Assembly (NCBI GenBank): GCA_963573385.1
Contig: CAUYLG010017796.1
Location: forward strand, 1 to 64,000
From: Cacajao melanocephalus
Taxonomy: Eukaryota > Chordata > Mammalia > Primates > Pitheciidae
Reading direction: 5' to 3'
Length of the DNA: 64,000 nucleotides
Part shown: positions 1-12,683 of the stretch, one piece after another
Layout of the letters: each line of letters opens with the position of its first letter
Position numbering within the stretch: the first letter of the stretch is position 1
Made by a program: the position numbers and the translations under genes
The notes under the pieces: model-generated
The model's database searches: none
Seen by the model: only the letters and a program-made list of their open reading frames with translations
Told to the model about the DNA's origin: nothing

Positions 1-521
1 TGTGTCTTTATAACTGAATGTTTTATAATCCTTTGGGTATATACCCAGTAACAGGATTACTGGGTCAAATGTTTTTTCTAGTTCTAGATCCTTGAAGAAA
101 CGCCACACTGTCTTCCACAATGACTGAATTAATTTACACTCTCACCAACAGTGTAAAAGCGTTCCTTTTTCTCCACATCCTCTCCAGCATCTATTGTCTC
201 CTGATTTTTTAATGATCACCATTCTAACTGGCATGAGGTGGTATCTCAATGTGGTTTTGATTTGCATTTCTCTAATGACCAGTGATAAGGATGTTTGTCT
301 GCTGCATAAATGTCTTCTTTTGAAAAGCGTCTGTTTATATCCTTTGCCAAATTTTTGGTGGGGTTGTTTTTTTCTTGTAAATTTATTTAAGTTCTCTGTA
401 CATTGTGGATATTAGCCATTTGTCAGATGGGTAGATTGCAAAAATTTTTCCCCATTCTGTTGGTTGTTGGTTCACTCTACTGATAGTTTCTTTTGTTATG
501 CAGAAGCTCTTAAGTTTAATA
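1..521 (-). mobile_element. L1 (LINE-1) fragment, C-terminal part of ORF2, antisense
   Basis: The plus strand reads as the reverse complement of the last part of a primate L1 ORF2. It runs through the familiar stretches around the TATACCCAGTAA (50), TTCCACAATG (113) and CAGAAGCTCT (501) landmarks. The element enters from the left edge, so its 3' UTR and tail lie outside. Similarity stops abruptly after TTTAAT at 520, which is the 5' truncation point. Frameshifts and stops break the frame, so this is a dead copy. Confidence 0.9.
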
Positions 522-1085
522 AGTGTAGTAAATGATAGGCTGGTGCACATCTCTGGGGTGGTGTAGCTTGGGGAGGGGAGGTCCTATCTTTGGGTGTAGT
601 CATTACTGCCCCATTTTGGAACAACTTTTGTCGCTTTCTTATCCCAAAGCATCTTTGTGCTGAGTTCTAATAGTTTTTGTGAACTTTCAAAAGACTCCTA
701 ATTACGTTTATGATTGAGTCAAAATACAAGAATAAAAATTGATTTCTTAGAAATAGCATTAAATAATACAATTTAGTTCTCTTCCTTTATAATACTATCA
801 ACATCTAACTTCAATTTATTATAATAACCAAAAAATACAACTTATTATGTGTTCTGGGTAGAAAATCATCTCTCATAGTCCAAATGCTAATTCCATGTCT
901 GTATTTTTATGTTGGAATTCATAATTTTTTAGCTACTCTCAGAGTTAATAGGATATTAAGAGGATTTCAGAAAAGCTGATATTTTGAAGGAATAGTTTAG
1001 TTCAAATGTATCACCAAATATCTTCTTAATCAAAGCTATTCATCTTATTGATTAACTAACACATTTCAAGCCATTTAAATATTGG
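522..1085. other. Unassigned A+T-rich intergenic sequence
   Basis: No repeat family, exon or RNA gene recognised. A short G-rich stretch (552-580) is the only compositional change. A copy of TAAATATT at 1076-1083 is the left flank of the Alu that follows. Confidence 0.6.
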
Positions 1086-1373
1086 TTTATTTATTTAGAG
1101 ATGGAATCTCACTCTGTCACCAGCTTGGAGTGCAGTGGCACAGTCTTGGCTCATTGCCACTTCTGACTCCTGGGTTCAAGCGACTCTCCTGCCTCAGCCT
1201 CCTGAGTAGCTGAGACTGTAGGCATGCACCACCATGCCCAGCTAATTTTTGTATTTTTGGTAAAGACGGGGTTTCACCATGATGGCCAGGATGGTCTTGA
1301 TCTCTTGACCTCATGATTTGCGCACCTCGGCCTCCCAAAGTGCTGGGATTACATTGATCCACTGCGCCCAATC
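1086..1373 (-). mobile_element. Alu SINE, AluS-like (Sc-type features)
   Basis: Near full-length Alu in antisense. The right monomer comes first (GAGATGGAATCTCACTCTGT), then the central AATTTTTGTATTTTT, then the left monomer ending in a decayed head near 1370. In sense orientation the left arm reads GAGGTCAAGAGATCAAGACC, an AluSc-like variant. TAAATATT lies on both sides (1076-1083 and 1374-1381), a plausible target-site duplication. The head is unusually degraded. Confidence 0.93.
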
Positions 1374-1381
1374 TAAATATT

Positions 1382-2291
1382 TATTTTAAAAATGTGTTTT
1401 GTACTAGGGAATAGTGTGTGCCTCCCAGAGGTGAGGTAGATAACTGGAGCCAAGAGTTAAGAGGAAGACTTTCTATAGAAAAGTTGTACTTCTGATATTT
1501 GAACCATGTGTATGTGACCTTCTTAAAAGAAACATTGCATGTTTTTAAAAAATGCAACGCATTTTTCTAGACATAAATTAAACATATGTTCTGATAGTCA
1601 AAACTACTTTCCAAGGGGAGGAGGTCATTGACAACATAAAATTGTGAAGAATTCAGATTCATTCCCTCTTTCTTATAAGCCTACAAATAAAGTAGACCAT
1701 CAAAGTAATCTTTGTGGTATCAAAAGTAAAGATGTTTGCATCAGATTAGAATGTGTGGTTTGATTGGAAGAGGAAAATTACTCTGTGACCTTGAGCCCAG
1801 AATCTTGGGAAGTCATGGGGATTATCGTGCATAATCTACAATGTGGAGATAAAAGGATGGAGGTACTTTTCCAGGACACATTGCAGAGAATTTCCAGGGT
1901 GCTCCTTGGCCTGAGGATCTCCTACACATGGTCTGCATTAGAACTGCAGGGCCTGGAAGCCATAAAAAATAGTAACATATACAGGAAACAGTTATAAAGA
2001 GATAAGCAAAAATGGCTTAATGAAAGGAAAATCAAATACCCCTGTTTATTATAATTATTTGGGGAAGGAAAAGGGAGAAGAAAAATGGAAACTGGCTTCT
2101 ATAAATGAGAAGCTTACCATATAGGGACTGAATATTAATTTCCATGCTTTAGTGGACATAATTAGGGATGTTTGTGTACTCCTGGACCCCTTGTTAGATA
2201 ATTATCATTTGCAATTTTATATGAGGAGTACATGTGGCCTTTTCTATCAAGATTGTAGGCTTTTGAAAAAGAGGCACAATGACTTTTGTTT
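1382..2291. other. Unassigned intergenic sequence
   Basis: No repeat or gene recognised. The open frame at 1764-1997 (77 codons) has no recognisable domain and is of a length expected by chance. Confidence 0.5.
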
Positions 2292-2528
2292 GGTAGGCTC
2301 GAGCTTAAGAGTATGCAGTTAAGATCAAATCGTTGCTTTACCACTTACAAGGTGTATATTTAGGGCAAGGTAAGTAACCTCTCAGACCACCAGTTTCCTC
2401 CTCTGTAAAATGAGATAATAATAGTATGTACCCCAGAGAGTAATTTTGAGGATTAATTAAGTTAATATTTGTAAAGCACTTAGAACAGTGATTGGCACAT
2501 AGTAAGTCCTGGATCAATGCTTGATAAA
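2292..2528 (+). mobile_element. MIR SINE
   Basis: Ancient tRNA-derived SINE nearly end to end. The diagnostic core reads TTTCCTCCTCTGTAAAATGA (2393-2412), followed by GGATTAATTAAGTTAATA and the tail GGCACATAGTAAGTCCTGGA. Divergence is heavy, as expected of a Mesozoic element. Confidence 0.85.
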
Positions 2529-3244
2529 TAAAAATACATGTGAGTAATATAGAAGAAGTTGGCTTAAGTAAAGTACATTCAATTAATTAACATCCTATTG
2601 CCTCTGAAAAGCATTAGTCAGTGCTTTAAGACCCTGAATACTCATGGTTATTAGGTCACTCTTTTGTTTACCACTGCTCTCACCAGTAGAATTGTTTGCT
2701 TATCGAGACTACCTTATGTTTACTCCCTGTTCTATTTATGACAGTTACTTTTGTAATTATGTAACTAAATCTTATAAGTAAGCCTATTAAACATGCATTC
2801 AAAAGACAGTTGTTTGTATGAGAACTAGGTCAAAGGCTTTGGAGAAACTTGATAAGCTTTTTTTTTTTTTTTTTTTTTTTAATGCCTTGGATTAAGTGTA
2901 CTGAAGCAGTGAACAGATTGAGGAAAAACCAGGAATTATTTTTCAGATGTCTATAAATTCTGGCTCCACTAAACAGACACTGGAACTGGAAATTGTGGAC
3001 AATGTAGTGGAGAGGTGGCTTGCATAAGAAAGACAACATAGAATTCTAAGGGAATGATTCACACTCGATAGCAAGGTTTGGCTTTATAGCAAAAGTTTCA
3101 CAGAATAATAGACATTTGTATTTTTAAGCTAAAAGAAAACATAGTTAATTACTACAAATTATTTTAAATGGTTATTTGAATAAATAAAAAAATTTTAATG
3201 CCAGGTAAGAGGGTTTCTATCATACTAAAGACTACTTGAAATAG
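2529..3244. other. Unassigned intergenic sequence with poly(T)
   Basis: Nothing recognised except the homopolymer at 2858-2880. Confidence 0.5.
2858..2880. repeat. (T)23 homopolymer
   Basis: Uninterrupted run of 23 T. No retroelement body is recognisable next to it, so it is either an isolated mononucleotide repeat or the tail of an element too decayed to name. Confidence 0.95.
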
Positions 3245-3515
3245 CTTTGGAGTGAATACCTGCCTTAGGTTTGAATCCAGTCTCTGCCACTTTACCTGTT
3301 ATATTTGTAAAGCACTTACAATCAGTAAACTCGTAAAGCACTGGGACCTTGGGAAAATAGCTGATTTAACTTCTGTAGGAGTCAGATTTTCTATTGCCAA
3401 AAATAAGGTATTGATAGTACCTATGAGGTCATTAGGAGGATGTAATGCATCAAAAGAAAGCACTCAGCACAATGCCTGCCATGGTAAACATTGCCACTGT
3501 TATTACTATGCTTTT
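3245..3515 (+). mobile_element. MIR SINE, decayed
   Basis: GGTTTGAATCCAGTCTCTGC (3269-3288) matches the MIR tRNA-like region, and CTCAGCACAATGCCTGCCAT matches its 3' part. The words TAAAGCACT (3308) and GTAAAGCACTGG (3334) sit about 26 bases apart in the middle, suggesting a small internal duplication. Confidence 0.7.
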
Positions 3516-3589
3516 CTGGATTCCATTCATTACCTAATTTAGTGTCTTATGCATACTTTTTATGGAATGTATGTTCATAATGTTTAGGT

Positions 3590-3720
3590 AATGATAATGA
3601 TTAAATTATTCAGCAAATAATTGTTGAGCATACTATTTGTCAAATACTAAGACAAACACTAAGATATGGTTAGAACAGAGTCATGAAATAAGACATAATT
3701 TTCTGTTCCCTTTGAGAAGC
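3590..3720 (-). mobile_element. L2 LINE 3' fragment
   Basis: ATTCAGCAAATAATTGTTGA, a following match to the L2 'activity of tail' phrase around CAAATACTAAGACAAACACT, and then AATAAGACATAATTTT give the antisense L2 3' end. No coding part is left. Confidence 0.6.
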
Positions 3721-4129
3721 CTTTTGCATTACCCAGAGGTTAGATTAAAAATTGCAATGAACAGTTATTGATTCTGTCTTGTGGCCAAACACTAAATATA
3801 TATATATTTAAATGCAATAATAATGATGGATAAGAATCTAACTGTTAAAATTGGTTTTGGGAAATGTTCATTCATCCTCTTGCTCAATAAACATTTATTT
3901 ATCAGGGAAATAGAGTCAAGGTAAACAATAACAGCATGCAAAGTAATAACTACACAAAAACAAAATATAAGCGAGCATCAAAAAGGGAGAAAAATGACAG
4001 CAAATTTTTGTGGACATGCAACATATTTCTAAACACTTCTAAAACTTACCCATATACAAATCTAAAGAGCCTGCCCATAAAACCACACATGATGTCAACA
4101 AGGATAAGCTTCTACAAGTTGATGAAAGT

Positions 4130-4300
4130 ATAGGCTGTGGGTATGAACATGGATTTCAAGTAAGAACAAGACTGAAGTCCTAACTACCACTTATTAGCTG
4201 TTTGACACTGAAAAAATTATAAACCTATTAAAATAGCTGCCTTGAACAGTGCCTGGCAGGGTAATGCCTCAGAAGGTGGCTGTTGTTATGACAGGTGAGA
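4130..4300 (+). mobile_element. MIR SINE fragment
   Basis: ACCACTTATTAGCTGTTTGA (4188-4207) followed by GAACAGTGCCTGGCAGGGTA gives the two most conserved MIR blocks in sense order. The middle part has lost most of its similarity. Confidence 0.7.
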
Positions 4301-5414
4301 ATTAACACTGCACTCAAGTTGCATGGAAAGTGCCAAAATGTGTCTTCCAGACCACAGGCAGCACAAACACTTCCCGAGAGCCCTTGCCCTGACTTTCATG
4401 GATTTTGTAGCTTCGCTGTGTGCTATGCTCTTAGGTTGAGTCACTGAGACAGCTGTTTTTTTTTTTTGGTTGTTGTTATGTAATCTGGTCTACATTTTAA
4501 TCAAAGAATATCTGTATTTTCTGTATGGTGTATGGTTCAGGAAGTTAAACTCACTTAAAGACATCAATCCTGTATTTTCAAAGAAAGTCTTTTACTGTTT
4601 TTGTAGTTTATGTTTTTGTTTATTTGGTTTTGTTCTAGTCTGAGGATGTGGGATGACTTCTAATACTGGATTACAGGTTATTTTAAACTTGTGTCTGTCA
4701 CTCCACAAAACCATCATAAAAAATGTTACACAGACCTTTCCATGATCTAGCCAACTCCTCTGAACACTTCCTAGATAATAATCTAGAATATTTGATGATT
4801 ATGGATAATTTTTGAGCTAAAATGTTTTCTCTGTGGATTATCTGTGTATTCCAACACCAACTCTAGAAACCTTATTCTACCAACAAAGTTTGATGTCTAA
4901 TAAATATTGTTAATGGATTTATTTTGCTGGGTGAATGCACTCCGAGGCCTCATACAGTGTCCTCATGCACAGCTGTGTAAACTCTATTGATAAAACTAAA
5001 GCTTGCCACATTCCAGGAATAATAAGGAACGAGTAAGCCAAGGACCTCGTCTCTAACATGCCATTCACCAAACAGTCGTAACATCTTACTAACATAAAAG
5101 GAGCTTCAGGAGAATAAGAGCAATATGACAAAAAAGCAAAATCATGTACTTCAAGGATCGAAAGAAAAGGAATAGTAAACCTATCAAAAAGTATGTGTCT
5201 ATTAATAAGTAGAGGAGAGAAAGAACTAGAGAGATCATTTTCAAAATGCACGTAAGAATTAAATGCAATTTCATAATGTGCCGATGGTTTCAGCTCTACT
5301 AATGTAAAATTTCAAATCAACATGCTAGGAGGCTGATGTACTTAAATTAGATCCCCAGATATGTTTCTGGGTATAACAAGCGACCTTACTGCTTTAGACA
5401 GACACACTGGGAGA
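4301..5414. other. Unassigned intergenic sequence
   Basis: No repeat recognised. Overlapping minus-strand open frames at 4919-5274 (110 and 61 codons) show no domain and no flanking exon signals. Confidence 0.5.
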
Positions 5415-5525
5415 AGGAGGAATTGCTCTGCAGCCGCTAGTCTATGACAACTTTAACTATCTCCTATGTCCTTTAGGGAGCAGGAGGAATTGCTCTGCAG
5501 CAGCTAACGTGTGACAACTTGAACT
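5415..5525 (+). repeat. Diverged tandem duplication, 44-bp units, period 67
   Basis: Units at 5415-5458 and 5482-5525 both begin AGGAGGAATTGCTCTGCAGC and end near GACAACTT(T/G)AACT. They differ at roughly five sites and are separated by 23 bp of unrelated sequence. Confidence 0.85.
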
Positions 5526-7377
5526 GTATTTTCTCTGATCTGTACAACACAATCATAACTGGAGGAAAACTGAAAATCGCATCTTATCATATTAATCTCT
5601 GGTCACACTTGTTCCACAAAATAATTTTGGAAAAATTAGCTTGCATGTTAGAGTTCTCAGAAAATCAGCTGGTTTTCATTTCTGATATGGAGATGATTAG
5701 TTTTACAGAAAAATGGGTTGATTGGTCTTCCTACTTTCTTTCCATCCTAAGCACTTTCCAGTTTAGGTCTAAACTCATTCTTTGTACTTATGTAACACAC
5801 AGAAGCAGAAATGGCATTGTATATGCTCTTTCTTGCCTAAGCCCAAATAAGCAAGATGAAGTGACAGAAAAAGGAATGCACCTAAACTGGTTCCTGGGCT
5901 TGCTAAAAATGTGATTTCCTGCAGAGGATTTTGCATGGGGGTTCCCAAAAGGCTCTTTATTTCTCTAATTTTCTAGCTTTTTGACTGCTTCCTTTAATTA
6001 GTGTCCAGCCAAAGCCTTCCAATTTTGTCTCTTACCTAGAAGGAGAAAGAAATTAACTTGCAAAGGAAAGGTAAAGAGGAAGAGATGGAAAAGAGGGAAG
6101 CTGTTTCGAATGCCATATTTTCACAGAAGCTGTCCAGAGCCAGAGAGTAGGTCTTGCTATCATCAATGATAAAAGAAACCCCATTCCCCATGACTGTCAA
6201 GAGGCTTTGGCCTTGCTTTACAGAAATCAAATCCTGGATATTTTACAAAGCTTGAAAGGTGGCATTGAGGAGGAATACACCTTTGAGTTCAGAAGGAACT
6301 CCTACTCCTCCTCTCTTGGGCTTAACTCAGCACAAAGGAAAAAGCTGGTATTCTGGATTTCAGTTCTCACTCTGTTCCACTCTCAACTTCCATGTACTTA
6401 ATTCACAGTGGACTGGACTCCCATGTCCTGAGGGTAGCAAAGAGGATGTTTTGTTTTGGATTTTGCTTCTGTTTCCACCTTGTCTATTACTACTTCCCTC
6501 AGCCCATAGAGAAGCAGATCTGAGAACTGGGTATTTTAGTTGAGTAATTCAAAGACTTGAGTGGAAAAATATTTTAGCTGCAAAGCTTAAATCGAAAAGT
6601 TTATGCTTCTTCTTTGGTAGATGGTGACTGTAGTGAATATACAGCTGAAGAGAAAAAAGATTTGTCCTTCAAACACACAAAAGCAGACATACACACATGC
6701 ACATATAAGTGGAGTGGAATATCTGTCCAGTTTCCTTATGCCTTATTTCCTTTCTGAATTTCTAATGTTGTGTATGGCATGCTCCATTCCTGTTTTTAAT
6801 CTTGCATCACTTTTGCAGACTCCTAAGAGTGCTTGATGAAGTAGGCTTTCTACCCACCATCCAGCTGACAGCTCTCACATGCTGTAGCTAAAGGGACTGT
6901 TATCTTGAGATAAAGTAGAAAAATACTAAGGAGTCCTTGTGGTTTGAATGGAAATTCCCATATGTGCCTTTAATATCCTGAGGATAATTAATTAATTATA
7001 ATGGGATAATTTAAGCAATAAAAAATTAAAGTTTTTAACATATGTTATATTATTTTAAAACATGAAGAAAGATGGACCTGTCAACATAAGAAGTCTGGAA
7101 CATGTCATGTATTTCTATCCCTTCCAATGAGAAATTTGTAGAGAGGTCATTAGAAAAAGAAACAAGATACTCTAACAGTGATTCATTAATTTATGCACCA
7201 TACAATAATTCTTTTAACAACTTCCTTTACTTACATGTCAGGCAGCATGCTAGTTAAGACCAGGACTAAGGTGAGTAGTGTAAGACATTCGCCACAGTAC
7301 AAAGTTGAAAGGGACACCAAAAAAACTCAGTAATCAAGATAAATAATATTTCAATGCAATATTAAAAAAAATAATGT
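5526..7377. other. Unassigned intergenic sequence
   Basis: No convincing gene. The frame at 5519-5914 (131 codons, plus) has no recognisable domain. Part of 7180-7300 may be L2 and is listed separately. Confidence 0.5.
7180..7300 (-). mobile_element. Possible L2 LINE remnant
   Basis: ACAACTTCCTTTACTTACAT followed by CAGGCAGCATGCTAGTTAAG resembles the antisense L2 3' phrase, but at low similarity. Confidence 0.35.
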
Positions 7378-7660
7378 GGCCGGGCACAGTGGCCCATGCC
7401 TGTAATTCCAGCACTTTGGGAGGTCAAGGTAGGTGGATCACCTGAGGTCCTGAGTTTGAGACCAGCCTGGCCAACATGGGGAAACCTCGTTTCTACTAAA
7501 ATACAAAAATTAGCCAGGCATGGTGGTGTGTGCCTGTAATCCCAGCTACTCAGAAGGCTAAGGCAGGAGAATCGCTTGTACCCGGGGAAGTGGAGGTTGC
7601 AGTGAGCCAAGATTGCACCACTGTGCTATATAGTCTCACTCTGTCTCAAAGAAAAAAAAT
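7378..7660 (+). mobile_element. Alu SINE, AluS-like, with 3' internal deletion
   Basis: Starts GGCCGGGCACAGTGGCCCAT and runs through both monomers, with the A-rich linker at 7498-7508. The left arm reads GATCACCTGAGG, an AluS pattern. Near the 3' end, CACTGTGCTATATAGTCTCA jumps over the usual CCAGCCTGGGCAACA segment, a deletion of about 15-20 bp. The tail is short and A-rich. Confidence 0.95.
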
Positions 7661-8162
7661 ATGGAAAATAATTCATGATTAACAAAATATCAAAATTATA
7701 AATAAAAACAGTAAAAACAAGGTATGGCAAGGCCAGAATTTTAGTGACATGAATGAGATGAATTCATGCAGGTACCGAGTTGACTAGATCTCATCTTCAT
7801 ACAAAACACTGATTTTTTTCAACATTAATTTTTTTGTTAACTTTTATTTTTGAAAATATTGGATCAAAATATTCTACAGCTTAATTTCTGAAATTTTGAT
7901 GCCCTTTCAATTTTGCTCTCAAAGTAAATACCTCAATTTTTTTTATTCTAGTGGGAAGTCCCCTCTTAATCACCTCTTCCTAAATTCTACACCCCAGGAT
8001 CAATGGTAACAAGTGAATTTCCTCAGTGTAAAGAACCGCTGGTTCCTGGGAATCTAACAGTTAAGAGGATTCACATCCTCTGATTTTCATTCTTAACAGC
8101 ATTTTTTTTCCTGAATTCTTTAGGCAAGATTCAATTGTAACAAAAAACTATTTGTCACTTTC
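7661..8162. other. Unassigned A+T-rich sequence
   Basis: Nothing recognised. ACTATTT at 8147-8153 is the probable left target-site copy of the next Alu. Confidence 0.5.
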
Positions 8163-8463
<301 letters not shown>

Positions 8464-10781
8464 AGACTATTTCCATAGTAAGCAATTTATCTGTCCTCAA
8501 CTGTAGAGGAAAGTTCTGAATCTCATGTATGGTCATATTATAGCCCTAAATATATTCACATCCTTCACTATATGTGTCTTCATTTTGAGTTAGAAAAATG
8601 TCTGCCATACTCAGAGCTTCTTTCTAGTTCTTATATGAAGGACATTACGACACATTGTTTACAATCTTACGTCTTCATACACTAAACATGGGTTTCAGTT
8701 GGGCAACCTGCAGTGGCCAGGAGCAGAACGACGCCGATTGGTGTTCAGTACACATTCTGCATTTGGCATTTGTCCTTCTAGAGTTCCCACGCCTCTCCAA
8801 CAGAGTCTCCTCTGGGCAAGTCAAGAACCACATAAACACTAACAAGGAATAATGTGCTAATTTAAAAATATAGCTTTAAGGAGCTCTGCTACTACAGGTT
8901 GGGCAGTATTGAATTACCAACTAATCCTGCTGGGCCTTGGTTATTACAGTTGCAAAGTGAAGGTATTATAATAAGTGAATGCACATGAACTGTCCAGCTC
9001 TACCGTTCTGCTTGTAATATGGGATCTTGCAGGTGTTCCACTATTTATGAAACAAATTTTACATAGGTCTGCCTAATCATACCTGGGAAAAAGTCTTGTA
9101 AAGTATGGGCTATTAACTAAGCACATTATGTTTAAACAATAGTTTTGCCTAGCAAATTAAGGCTGCTATTTAAAAAACTACTACCTCGATGTCAAAGAAA
9201 ATCAAAGTCAGATAAGTGTGCTGATCAAGACGTATATTGAACATCACTGTCTCTACTTCAATTTAAAAGGATAGAAAAACAAACCTGGCAAATGCCCCAT
9301 TACTAAATAGAGTCTTTGCCTTTCCTCCTTTTTTTTCAAATTGTTTTTGTTAATACTATCAACTTCATAAAACTTACTATAAGAATTTCTCCCATTTCTA
9401 TCACTGGTGGTCCTATGATTCTGCAAAGGGTAATGAAACTTCATAAGTAAAAAGCCACTGAATTTTAAGTCATTTAATTTGAGACTTAATTTCTTACTAA
9501 TTTATTTTTGTCCAAATTAAAACCATCTGGGTATGCACTAGGATGAATTTGGTACTTGTAGCTATTTGAACGCAGGCTTTTGTAAATAAGAAACTTCTCA
9601 AGTGCTGAGTGACTACTGCTTGGGTACATATAATGCAAACATATTATCAGGGCTTTATTATTTGTCTCAGAAGACAGTATTTTCCCTTTCCTTGTAAGTA
9701 CAATAATGATACATATCCCACCATATTAAAACTTAAATAAAGTGGTAGACAGTGGAGTACAATTGCTAGAACTACTTGTTTGCAAGCAGGAGATCCAGAT
9801 TCTTCATAGTCAGCATGAGGAGCAATGACTCCAGGGACCTGGTGTACTTCTCAGGGTACAGCAGTGCCCGTGTGTTTTAATTTTCCTTACCTTAACTTGG
9901 GCTCTCCCAGTAGGGAAGGTTGTCAAAGAGCAGAGAAATGACTAGGAGGCATGCACAAGAAAATCCTTGCATTCCTGAGCAGATCATGATTTCTCTTCTA
10001 CCTGAGTCATGTGGCTGTCTGCAGAGGGAAACAAATACATGTACAGGTATAGTAATATCTAAAATGGGTTATTCTTTTAAACGTTTGTAAGATATCTTTA
10101 CTTAAAAACACCGTTGGCTGTGCATTACAGTTAAAATGCAAGGTGGCAACTGATAAAATCTGTCACATGAAATGCTGGAAACTAGAAGATATGCTTGGTA
10201 ATTTCCTGGAATTTACTTTTCTAAAAACTGTTCCAAGGAGTAAACCTTCCCTAAGCTGATCTCCTTTCTCACTGTTGGTGAAAGAATATTCAGTTAGGAA
10301 AGATCTTTCTAACTTGGCATAGGCAAGGTCACTGGCTTGTCTTTACTGCCTGAAACCTACAAGCAGATGGAACTTTGCTAATTTCAGTTGCATACAGTGG
10401 TGCTACTGTGTCAGGTACAAGAGGATTCTCCCCTTCTCCTTTCCCTTAGTGCTTTAATGGAAACAGCAACATCTAAAAAAAGGTTTGATTTTTTTCAATC
10501 TATTATTCAGATAATAAAAACAGAAACCATGCTATTAAAAAACATTAATGACTAAAATGTACTGGAACAACCAGCATATCTACCACCTGAATTGTCTGTC
10601 TTTGAGAGCTCTGCTGAAGTTCATGTTCTGGGCTATGTTAATCAAAGGCCAACCACATTTCCAAAGTCTAAGAATCCAAGGTGATTAGAAGGCTTCTCTT
10701 TGGACAACAAAAATTTAAGTATGAAGGAATTTTCAAGCTATTCACATGCCATCTCCTCTTCTTAGGATTTGTATGAGACAT
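8464..10781. other. 2.3 kb without a recognisable repeat or gene
   Basis: Ordinary A+T-rich intergenic sequence. No splice-flanked frame or RNA gene seen. Very old repeats may be hidden below my recognition limit. Confidence 0.5.
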
Positions 10782-11178
10782 TGTAATGTGGTTTGGATGT
10801 TTTCCCCCTCCAAATCTCAGGTTGAAATTTGATGGCCAATTGGAGGTGAGGCCTATTGGAAGGTGTTTGGGTCATGGAAGAGGGATCCCTCATGAATGGC
10901 TTGGTGTTCTCTCCATGATAATAAGTTCACAAAAGATACGGTTGTTAAAAAGAGTCTGGAAACTACCGCCTCTCTCTTGCTTCCTCCCTCACCATGTGAT
11001 ACATTGGCTCCTTTTCCCTCCCATGACAACTAAAAGCTTCCTAAGGCTTTGCCAGAATCAGATGCCGGCGCCATCCTTCTTATACAGTCTGCAGAACCAT
11101 GAGTCAGAATAAGACTCTGCTTTATAAATTACCCAGTCTCAGATATTTCTTCATAGTGATGCAAAATGGAATAAAACA
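10782..11178 (+). mobile_element. MST-type MaLR solitary LTR (ERVL-MaLR)
   Basis: The ends TGTAATGTGGTTTGGATGTT and the final AAAATGGAATAAAACA frame a 397-bp MaLR LTR. Internal landmarks in order are TTGAAATTTGATGGCCAATT, GGAGGTGAGGCCTATTGGAA, CTCATGAATGGCTTGGTG, CTCTCTTGCTTCCTCCCTCA, CAGATGCCGGCGCCATCCTT and TAAATTACCCAGTCTCAG. No internal retroviral sequence is attached, so it is a solo LTR. The subgroup looks MSTA/MSTB-like, but I cannot fix it by eye. Confidence 0.88.
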
Positions 11179-11199
11179 TATCAATGTAATTTCCTCAGA

Positions 11200-11350
11200 T
11201 AAAAAAAGTAAAATCTGATTTGGAAGTCAGTTTGTACTGTGAGATTTTGGTAAAATAAATATATTCAAATCTGTGCTATCATCCATAAAATGGGTATAAT
11301 AATAATTTATCTCAGGGTTATTTTTAGTAGAAATCATTAAATAAAAGTTG
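11200..11350 (+). mobile_element. MIR SINE fragment
   Basis: CATCCATAAAATGGGTATAA (11280-11299), then TAATAATTTATCTCAGGGTT and TAGAAATCATTAAATAAAAG, matches the MIR core and 3' half. Confidence 0.7.
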
Positions 11351-12093
11351 GTAATCATCTCTTACCTTTAATTTTTCCTTGGTACTTATACTATAGTTTA
11401 AAGATATATCACATCATCACAAAGAAAAAGCAAGAAATATAAAGTTAGTGATTCTATCAGTCATGGTCTAGTTAGGAAAACAGAAATGTTCTGAATATTT
11501 CACATACAGGTGATTTTTTAATACATGAAATTGGTTGCAAAGATTTTCATCAAGTGGATTAAAGGGGGAAAAAAAAGCACTATCCAGAGTCCATAAATAT
11601 ACATTTGCCATTGAGGTTGCTGTCAATGCCACTGTGGCCTATGGTCATCTACCACTCCTCTCCCTGCTATTCCCAGATCTGCTGACTCTGTTGGATGTCC
11701 TAGCCACCCCTAGTCATCTGCACTTGTTGACTGTTGCTCCCGCTGTTGACCAAAGCAGAAAGATGTTCTCTTTCTTTGTCCTTACAATCATACTGAAATG
11801 CTTTGTACTAGAAAAATTTAATAGGAACTAATTAGAAAGAGAGTTTTTGGGAATGCAATTTCAGGATTCCAGCCTCCTCAATACAGAATAGGTCACAAAA
11901 AGAGAGGAAGGAATGGCTGAACACCAGCAGGCGTTACCTAGAAGAATAAATAGTCATGTTAGTTACCACTCTAGCACCAGGAAGCTGGCAATAATTCTGT
12001 TTCAAAGGGATGGACTGTGTTTATTTTCCCTCTCTTGCAAAATCGCATGCAAATGTCATAAAAGATATAATGGAAGTGAAAATGAGAACAAAA
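11351..12093. other. Unassigned sequence
   Basis: No gene. GGATTCCAGCCTCCTCAATA (11866-11885) and TCATGGTCTAGTTAGGAAAA (11461-11480) have the flavour of an old dispersed element that I cannot name. Confidence 0.4.
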
Positions 12094-12540
12094 GCTGTGA
12101 TGGTTAATTTTATGTGTCAAGTTGACTGAGCCACAGGGTGCCCAGATATTTGGCTAGACATTATTCTGCGTGTGTCTATTAGGGTGTTTTTGGATGAGAT
12201 TAACATTTGAATTAGTACACAGGGTACAGCAAATTGCCCTCCCTCATGTGAGTGGACCTCATTCAATCTGTCAAAGGTCTAAATACAACAAAAGGCTGAA
12301 TAAGAGAGAACTGGCTCCTTCTGCCTGATCATCTTTGGGCTGTGACATGAGTCTTTTTATGCCTTAAGCCTCAGACTTGGACTGGAACTGAAACTTACAC
12401 CACGGCTCTCCTGGGTTTCCAATTTGTTGACTGCAGATCTGAAAATGTCTCATACTCTATAATCACATAAGTCAATTCCATAGTATATATATATACACAT
12501 ATAAATACATAAATACATATATGTATATATAAATTTTTTT
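12094..12540 (+). mobile_element. MLT2-type LTR (ERVL), 3' end replaced by AT repeat
   Basis: The start GCTGTGATGGTTAATTTTAT, then TGCCCAGATATTTGGCTAGA, GATGAGATTAACATTTGAAT, TTGCCCTCCCTCATGTGAGT and CTGGGTTTCCAATTTGTTGA follow the MLT2 LTR of ERVL in order. After AATCACATAAGTCAATTCC the LTR runs into a TA-rich tract (12484-12532). Its usual 3' end (the TTGGTTCTGTTT...AATACAG segment) is missing here, but a close match to it appears at 13358-13400. Confidence 0.82.
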
Positions 12541-12683
12541 TTTATTACTTAACTCTAAATTTATTATATGTAAGCAATTTATCAAAGGAAAGGTTATAAG
12601 AATGAGTACTTCTTGGTCCATCTATTGGTCTTGGCAGAGAAAAAATTCTGGCTCAATTACTAGGATAAGATTTAGAAGAACTA

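Noticed and set aside
4919..5274. Minus-strand frames of 110 and 61 codons
   Set aside because: Overlapping frames in A+T-rich DNA, no known domain, no splice or promoter context.
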